Part shown: one piece after another, positions 50,676 to 55,584 of the stretch
Layout of the letters: every line of letters starts with the position of its first letter
How positions within the stretch are numbered: position 1 is the stretch's first letter
Source: Bacteroidota bacterium
GTDB lineage: Bacteria > Bacteroidota > Bacteroidia > Bacteroidales > F082
Assembly (NCBI GenBank): GCA_014382445.1
Contig: JACNJS010000047.1
Span: 1 to 55,584, forward strand
Length of the DNA: 55,584 nucleotides
Reading direction: 5' to 3'
Translations under genes and position numbers: made by a program
Notes under the pieces: model-generated
What the model saw: the letters and a program-made list of their open reading frames with translations, nothing else
Told to the model about the DNA's origin: nothing
Databases searched by the model: none

Positions 50676-50871
50676 ATGAGGCAAAAATACGAACAATTCT
50701 CATTGTTTAATAGATTAAATTAGCACTACTTTTTGCACAATGTTAAAGAGGTTTATGTATCAATTATAGTGCGAAAATGTGAAACTACTTATCCCTAATT
50801 TGCCTCACACTCATCAACCGTTTCCACTTTCAGGGAGCATCGTCCGCTATTAACTGACTAATATTTATTTG

Positions 50872-50901
50872 TTGGGAGTTTGTAAATTAACATTAATTTC
50901 G
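50872..50901 (+). promoter_or_regulatory. Candidate secA promoter (-33 TTG, -7 TAATTTCG)
   Basis: TTG at 50872-50874 is followed after exactly 19 bases by TAATTTCG (50894-50901), one mismatch from TAnnTTTG. Spacing is ideal for the Bacteroidota housekeeping promoter, and the secA ATG is 74 bases further on. The divergent gap to lepA (50676-50975) has no gene. Confidence 0.45.
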
Positions 50902-50975
50902 CCACTGATTAAATCGGGCATTAATACAATGGAATAATTATTGATGACCGGTTATTTTAAATGTAGAAAGCAATT

Positions 50976-53900
50976 ATGTTAAGCATATTTAAGAAAGTTC
51001 TTGGAGATAAGTCGAAAAAGGATTTAAAAGAAATAAATCCATTCGTTATAAAAGTTAAAGAAGCATACGGAGATATTGAAAAACTTACAAACGACGAGTT
51101 ACGGGCAAAAACTATAGAGTTCAAAAATCGGATAACTGATCACATACGTGAAGAAGAAACTGAAATTGCAAGCCTGAAAGAAATAATGACTTCTAATCCC
51201 GATATGAACGTTGATGAAAAGGAAGAAAATTATGTAGCCATTGATAAGTTATCCAAGAAGAGTTACGATAAAACCCAGGAGATTCTAAATCAGATACTAC
51301 CTGAAGCTTTTTCTGTTATGAAAGAAACTGCCCGAAGGTTTAAGGAAAACAAAGTTGTTGAAGTAACAGCAAATGATTTCGATAGAGAGCTTAGCGCTAA
51401 GTTCGATAGTGTGAATATAAAAGGAGACAAAGCATATTACAACAATACATGGCAGGCAGGTGGCAACCCTATAACTTGGGATATGGTTCACTACGATGTG
51501 CAGCTTATTGGAGGAACGGTACTTCATCAAGGTAAGATAGCCGAGATGGCAACAGGTGAGGGTAAAACTTTAGTTGCAACATTACCTGTTTACTTGAACG
51601 CTTTACCCGGAAAAGGCGTTCACATTGTAACTGTTAACGATTACCTTGCGAAACGAGATTCACAGTGGATGGGAATGCTTTATATGTTCCACGGTCTTAA
51701 GGTGGATTGTATTGATAATCACCAGCCGAATACTCATGAACGCCGACAAGCTTATCTGGCTGATATAACCTTTGGTACAAATAATGAGTTTGGATTTGAC
51801 TATTTGCGTGACAACATGACAGGTAATCCCTATGAACTTGTACAGCGTGAACATAATTATGTAATAGTGGATGAGGTTGACTCCGTACTGATTGATGATG
51901 CACGAACACCTTTAATTATATCCGGGCCTACTCCCAAAGGCGATATTCATGAATTTGACGAACTTAAAGCCGATGTGCTAAAACTTTACAATGCGCAAAA
52001 AAGCCTGGTTTCTACAATATTGGTTGAAGGAAAAAACTTTTTAAAAGATAAGGAAAACAACGAAAGTGTTAAAAAAGCCGGTGATGCACTTTTGCGGGCC
52101 TATCATGGTTTACCAAAAAACAAAGCACTTATAAAGTTGTTAAGTGAAGAAGGGAATAAGCAATTAATGCAGAAAACCGAAAGCTTTTATCTTCAGGAGC
52201 AGGCAAAAAATATGCACATCATCGACGATGAATTATACTTTGTAAATGACGAAAAGCACAATTCGGTGGATCTTACTGAAAAAGGCATTGATCTTCTTAC
52301 CATATCCTATGATGATCCCGAATTCTTCATTATGCCGGATATTGGGGCTCGGGTTGCCGAATTGGAAAGTGAAAACCTGAGTGAAAAGAAAATGCTGGAG
52401 CAAAGAAATCAGATGATCCAGGATTACTCAATTAAATCAGAGAGGATTCATACAGTTACTCAGCTTCTTAAGGCATATACACTTTTTGAAAAGGATGTGG
52501 AATATGTGATTATGGATAACAAAATAAAAATTGTTGACGAACAAACTGGCCGTGTTATGGAGGGGCGGCGATATTCTGACGGTTTGCATCAGGCTATTGA
52601 GGCTAAAGAAAACCTTAAAGTTGAAGCTGCTACACAAACATATGCAACTATTACTCTGCAAAATTATTTCCGCATGTATAGTAAGCTTGCGGGTATGACC
52701 GGTACTGCCGAAACAGAAGCCGGGGAGCTATGGGATATTTACAAACTTGATGTGATAGTTATTCCAACAAATAAACCAATTGTACGCGATGATAGGCAGG
52801 ATTTGGTTTACAAAACAAAGCGTGAAAAATATAGTGCAGTTATTGATGAAATAGAAAAACTTGTTGAGGAAAAACGACCGGTGTTGGTTGGTACAACATC
52901 TGTTGAAACGTCGGAACTGTTAAGTAGAATGCTTAACAGAAAACACATTACTCATAACGTGCTAAACGCAAAATTACATCAACGAGAGGCACAGGTTGTT
53001 AAGGAAGCCGGACAGCCTGGGATGGTTACAATTGCTACTAACATGGCTGGTCGTGGTACCGATATTAAACTTGGAGAGGGTGTTGTAGTTTCCGGAGGTC
53101 TTGCCATTATTGGCACCGAAAGGCATGATTCACGTCGTGTCGACCGTCAGTTGCGAGGTCGTGCAGGACGACAAGGTGATCCAGGTAGTTCACAGTTTTT
53201 TGTTTCTCTTGAAGATGATCTAATGAGGATGTTCGGCTCGGGAAGAATAGCCGGAATAATGGATAAACTTGGGTTAGACGAAGGTGAAGTAATTCAGCAT
53301 TCTATGATTACCAAATCGATTGAGCGTGCACAGAAAAAGGTAGAGGAGAATAACTTTGGTGTTCGTAAACGACTACTGGAGTATGATGATGTGATGAACT
53401 CACAACGCGAGGTTATCTACAAACGCCGCCGCCATGCATTGTTTGGCGAAAGACTTTCTGTTGATATATCAAACATGATTTATGATTTGAGCGAACAAAT
53501 TTCTTCGGATTATCAATCGGATAATGATTTTGAAGGATTTAAAATGGAAGTACTTCGAACTCTCGCTACCGAATCACCTGTTGATGAACAAGAGTTTGCG
53601 GCAATTGATAGTACCAAACTTACTGAAAAATTGATGGATGTAGTTTATTCATCTTATTTAGAAAAAAGAAACAGACTTGCTGTTAATACACTTCCTGTTA
53701 TTAAAGATGTATATGAAAACCAAAGTCAGTACGAAAACATTGCCATTCCTTTCTCGGATGGGAAACGACAGGTTCAGATAATTGCAAATCTTAAAAAATC
53801 AGTTGAATCAAACGGCGCTGAAGTTCCTGTTGCATTTGAAAAAGGGATCACACTATCAACAATAGATGATCTGTGGAAAGAGCAACTACGCGAAATGGAC

Positions 53901-54269
53901 GAGTTGAAACAGTCCGTACAAAATGCTTCTTATGAGCAGAAGGATCCTTTGTTGATCTATAAATTTGAATCGTTTGAGTTGTTTAAAAAAATGATCCAAA
54001 AAATAAACAAAGATGTTGGTTCCTACCTGATTAAAGGAGATGTGTATATGAAAAGCGATACTGCTTTGCGTGAAGCCAAGATACCTCGCGGACTTGATCG
54101 TTCGCAAATGAAAGAGGAAAGGGGAGATATGCTCTCACAGGCACATAGTGATACTCAGGAACGACAAAAACCACAACCGGTAAAAGTTGAAAAAAAAGTA
54201 GGAAGAAACGACCCATGCCCATGTGGCAGCGGAAAAAAATATAAACAATGTCATGGAAAAATTTTATAA
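50976..54269 (+). CDS. secA: Preprotein translocase ATPase SecA
   Basis: A 1097-residue protein, longer than E. coli SecA, as is usual in Bacteroidota because of N-terminal and nucleotide-binding-domain insertions. Walker A is MATGEGKTL (about 189-197) and the DEAD-like box is [16 protein letters not shown]. Motif VI-like sequences are [10 protein letters not shown] and [16 protein letters not shown]-terminal SEC-C zinc motif, [16 protein letters not shown], follows a proline-rich linker. It drives Sec-dependent export at the inner membrane and is required by all the signal-peptide proteins listed here. Confidence 0.98.
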   Translation: MLSIFKKVLGDKSKKDLKEINPFVIKVKEAYGDIEKLTNDELRAKTIEFKNRITDHIREEETEIASLKEIMTSNPDMNVDEKEENYVAIDKLSKKSYDKTQEILNQILPEAFSVMKETARRFKENKVVEVTANDFDRELSAKFDSVNIKGDKAYYNNTWQAGGNPITWDMVHYDVQLIGGTVLHQGKIAEMATGEGKTLVATLPVYLNALPGKGVHIVTVNDYLAKRDSQWMGMLYMFHGLKVDCIDNHQPNTHERRQAYLADITFGTNNEFGFDYLRDNMTGNPYELVQREHNYVIVDEVDSVLIDDARTPLIISGPTPKGDIHEFDELKADVLKLYNAQKSLVSTILVEGKNFLKDKENNESVKKAGDALLRAYHGLPKNKALIKLLSEEGNKQLMQKTESFYLQEQAKNMHIIDDELYFVNDEKHNSVDLTEKGIDLLTISYDDPEFFIMPDIGARVAELESENLSEKKMLEQRNQMIQDYSIKSERIHTVTQLLKAYTLFEKDVEYVIMDNKIKIVDEQTGRVMEGRRYSDGLHQAIEAKENLKVEAATQTYATITLQNYFRMYSKLAGMTGTAETEAGELWDIYKLDVIVIPTNKPIVRDDRQDLVYKTKREKYSAVIDEIEKLVEEKRPVLVGTTSVETSELLSRMLNRKHITHNVLNAKLHQREAQVVKEAGQPGMVTIATNMAGRGTDIKLGEGVVVSGGLAIIGTERHDSRRVDRQLRGRAGRQGDPGSSQFFVSLEDDLMRMFGSGRIAGIMDKLGLDEGEVIQHSMITKSIERAQKKVEENNFGVRKRLLEYDDVMNSQREVIYKRRRHALFGERLSVDISNMIYDLSEQISSDYQSDNDFEGFKMEVLRTLATESPVDEQEFAAIDSTKLTEKLMDVVYSSYLEKRNRLAVNTLPVIKDVYENQSQYENIAIPFSDGKRQVQIIANLKKSVESNGAEVPVAFEKGITLSTIDDLWKEQLREMDELKQSVQNASYEQKDPLLIYKFESFELFKKMIQKINKDVGSYLIKGDVYMKSDTALREAKIPRGLDRSQMKEERGDMLSQAHSDTQERQKPQPVKVEKKVGRNDPCPCGSGKKYKQCHGKIL

Positions 54270-54288
54270 CTTAGCTAAAAATATTGTT

Positions 54289-54717
54289 ATGAAAAATTCA
54301 TTATTATACTTAAGCATTATCCTAATATTAGCTGTTGCTGCCTTAAATACAGGATGTTACCCGGATGATCCAGGACCTCAATTTCCTGTTTATAATTATA
54401 CCGACTCTATCATTCATCCTCCTGATATTTTCCAGGTACTGTACAATATTAGTTACGTTGGCGATAAACAGGCACATATAACATTTAAAGATGATGCAGT
54501 TTGGTTTATTCAAAGATTAGGCGAAGCTCATATTAATTATTGGGCCGTTAACGATACCGGAACCCTGACTATAGTTTATACAGATACATTGGGCCTTAGA
54601 GCCGGATATACTTATATTTTTACCGCTAATAATAATAATTACACAGAGTTCAATAATTTTTTTACCCAGTTTAACAAATTGGCAATTGACTATGATACCT
54701 TCGAGCCTAAATTCTAA
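54289..54717 (+). CDS. Hypothetical lipoprotein downstream of secA
   Basis: A 142-residue protein from the ATG at 54289 (MKNSLLYLSI), 19 bases after the secA stop; an in-frame ATG at 54223 lies inside secA and would mask the signal peptide. A lipobox ends at Cys23 (LNTGC). The mature part begins YPDDPGPQFP and is beta-rich with aromatic residues; no known domain is recognised. Co-transcription with secA is likely from the spacing. Confidence 0.65.
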   Translation: MKNSLLYLSIILILAVAALNTGCYPDDPGPQFPVYNYTDSIIHPPDIFQVLYNISYVGDKQAHITFKDDAVWFIQRLGEAHINYWAVNDTGTLTIVYTDTLGLRAGYTYIFTANNNNYTEFNNFFTQFNKLAIDYDTFEPKF

Positions 54718-54887
54718 GCTCAGTCATTTTTTATAGCCTATTTACTTCTTATTTGTTTAATTTTCGGAACTCATTCTGAGGATTGTGTTATTGATTAGAA
54801 ACACAAAATAGCATCATTCGCATATAATTTAAATACCAAAATATTCCTCTGATTACTATTTTGTGATATAGTTAAACTTTTTCACCT

Positions 54888-54895
54888 TATATTTG
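54888..54895 (+). promoter_or_regulatory. Candidate -7 element for the patatin-like gene
   Basis: TATATTTG is a perfect -7 match ending 28 bases before the ATG at 54924. A TTG at 54861-54863 precedes it with a 24-base spacer, longer than usual. Confidence 0.4.
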
Positions 54896-54923
54896 TAATT
54901 GTTTAACTTATAAACAATAGATC

Positions 54924-55584
54924 ATGCTAAAAAAAAGCCTTTTTATTTATTTGATAATCGGCTTGTTATTATTGCACAACCCATATTTATATTCAGTAAA
55001 TATTGATAACCCAGGTAAAAAAGAACGACCAAAGGTGGGTTTAGTACTAAGTGGTGGAGGTGCCAAAGGATTTGCCTACATTGGAATGTTGAGAGTTTTT
55101 CAGGAGGTAGGACTTGAAATTGATTATATTGGCGGTACAAGCATTGGAAGTATTATGGGAGGCTTGTATGCAATTGGTTATAGCCCTGATGAGATAGAAA
55201 AAATGGTTAAGGAGCAGGATTGGAATGCTCTTCTTTTAGATGAGATTCCAAGAAAGTATGTGGCCTACGAAGAAAAAGAATTCCTCGAAGGTTCAATAAT
55301 TTCTCTGCCATTTAAAAAACGAAAAATTGGATTGAAACAATCAATGTACCAAGGTCAACAGGTTAACTTATTATTAAATAAATTTTTTTCACCTGCATGG
55401 CATATTACTGATTTTGGCAAACTTCAAACACCTTTTTTGTGTGTTGGAACAAACTTATTTAATGGTGATGCAGAAATACTTAAGCATGGGTATCTTCCTA
55501 TGGCAGTTCGTGCAAGCATGTCGATACCAGGATACTTTTCACCTACTTACTATAATGGTTATTACCTGGTTGATGGAGGAATTG
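54924..55584 (+). CDS. Patatin-like phospholipase, 3' end beyond the window
   Basis: The frame runs open from the ATG at 54924 to the window end (220 complete codons). A signal peptide (about 1-24) is followed by the patatin domain: oxyanion loop GLVLSGGGAKGFAYIGM (44-49 GGGAKG), nucleophile elbow GTSIG (Ser73), and the catalytic Asp in LVDGG at the very edge. In Bacteroidota such exported patatins usually continue with a POTRA-like segment and an outer-membrane barrel (PlpD type), giving about 750 residues; that part cannot be seen here. Confidence 0.9.
   Translation, partial: MLKKSLFIYLIIGLLLLHNPYLYSVNIDNPGKKERPKVGLVLSGGGAKGFAYIGMLRVFQEVGLEIDYIGGTSIGSIMGGLYAIGYSPDEIEKMVKEQDWNALLLDEIPRKYVAYEEKEFLEGSIISLPFKKRKIGLKQSMYQGQQVNLLLNKFFSPAWHITDFGKLQTPFLCVGTNLFNGDAEILKHGYLPMAVRASMSIPGYFSPTYYNGYYLVDGGI

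Noticed and set aside
54223-54288. Upstream start for the lipoprotein after secA
   Set aside because: It overlaps secA and would place 22 polar residues before the lipoprotein signal peptide.

Overview
The window comes from a low-GC member of the Bacteroidota, probably a Bacteroidales or Marinilabiliales relative; the species cannot be named from this sequence. The evidence is lineage-specific: type IX secretion (T9SS) C-terminal sorting domains with IYPNP-type motifs, a TonB-dependent receptor with an N-terminal carboxypeptidase-regulatory-like domain, an S46 dipeptidyl-peptidase, many short-signal lipoproteins, a GldN-like lipoprotein, a long SecA, and TAnnTTTG -7 promoter elements just upstream of several genes. 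I see no rRNA, tRNA, CRISPR array, prophage or intact insertion sequence.

Layout. 0.2-3.4 kb: a VTC-domain polyphosphate polymerase-like protein with its usual DUF4956 membrane partner, a lipoprotein, a gene remnant and an AqpZ aquaporin. 3.7-10.2 kb: a three-gene operon encoding a lamin-tail-domain T9SS protein, a TonB-dependent receptor and an OB-fold/phospholipase-D-like T9SS protein, which together suggest extracellular nucleic-acid breakdown and uptake. 10.3-14.6 kb (minus strand): an ECF sigma factor, a PepSY-like protein and three lipoproteins, the last of them a beta-propeller protein broken by a one-base deletion in a G-run. 14.8-18.1 kb: a helical lipoprotein, two L,D-transpeptidases and a third protein that looks like a catalytically dead relative. 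18.2-26.1 kb: an S46 peptidase, then surface-sugar genes (WecE-like aminotransferase and a GNAT), then a SxtJ / DUF5989 / carbamoyltransferase / SGNH-hydrolase-like cassette.

26.5-31.6 kb: central redox and nitrogen metabolism, with both NfnAB subunits, a dihydroorotate-dehydrogenase-like protein and a glutamate dehydrogenase. 31.6-43.7 kb is the most unusual part. Three large proteins carry the ATP-grasp (PPDK N-terminal) half of PEP synthase / pyruvate phosphate dikinase but lack the phosphohistidine and PEP/pyruvate-barrel domains. All three instead share a C-terminal region with GRWG and G-S/T-H-F-F signatures. One stands alone, one is fused to an N-terminal GAF-like domain and a C-terminal nucleotidyltransferase, and one to two receiver-like domains. 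A metallophosphoesterase and a TPR-PAS-PAS histidine kinase lie between them. I read this as a candidate signalling or regulatory system built on a repurposed ATP-grasp domain.

43.7-55.6 kb: an alanine-racemase-fold enzyme, a beta-helix T9SS protein, a GldN-like lipoprotein, an ECF sigma / anti-sigma pair, lepA, secA, a small lipoprotein and a patatin-like phospholipase cut off by the window end. Two intergenic regions (29.9-30.1 kb and 40.4-40.5 kb) hold hairpin-rich dispersed-type repeats.
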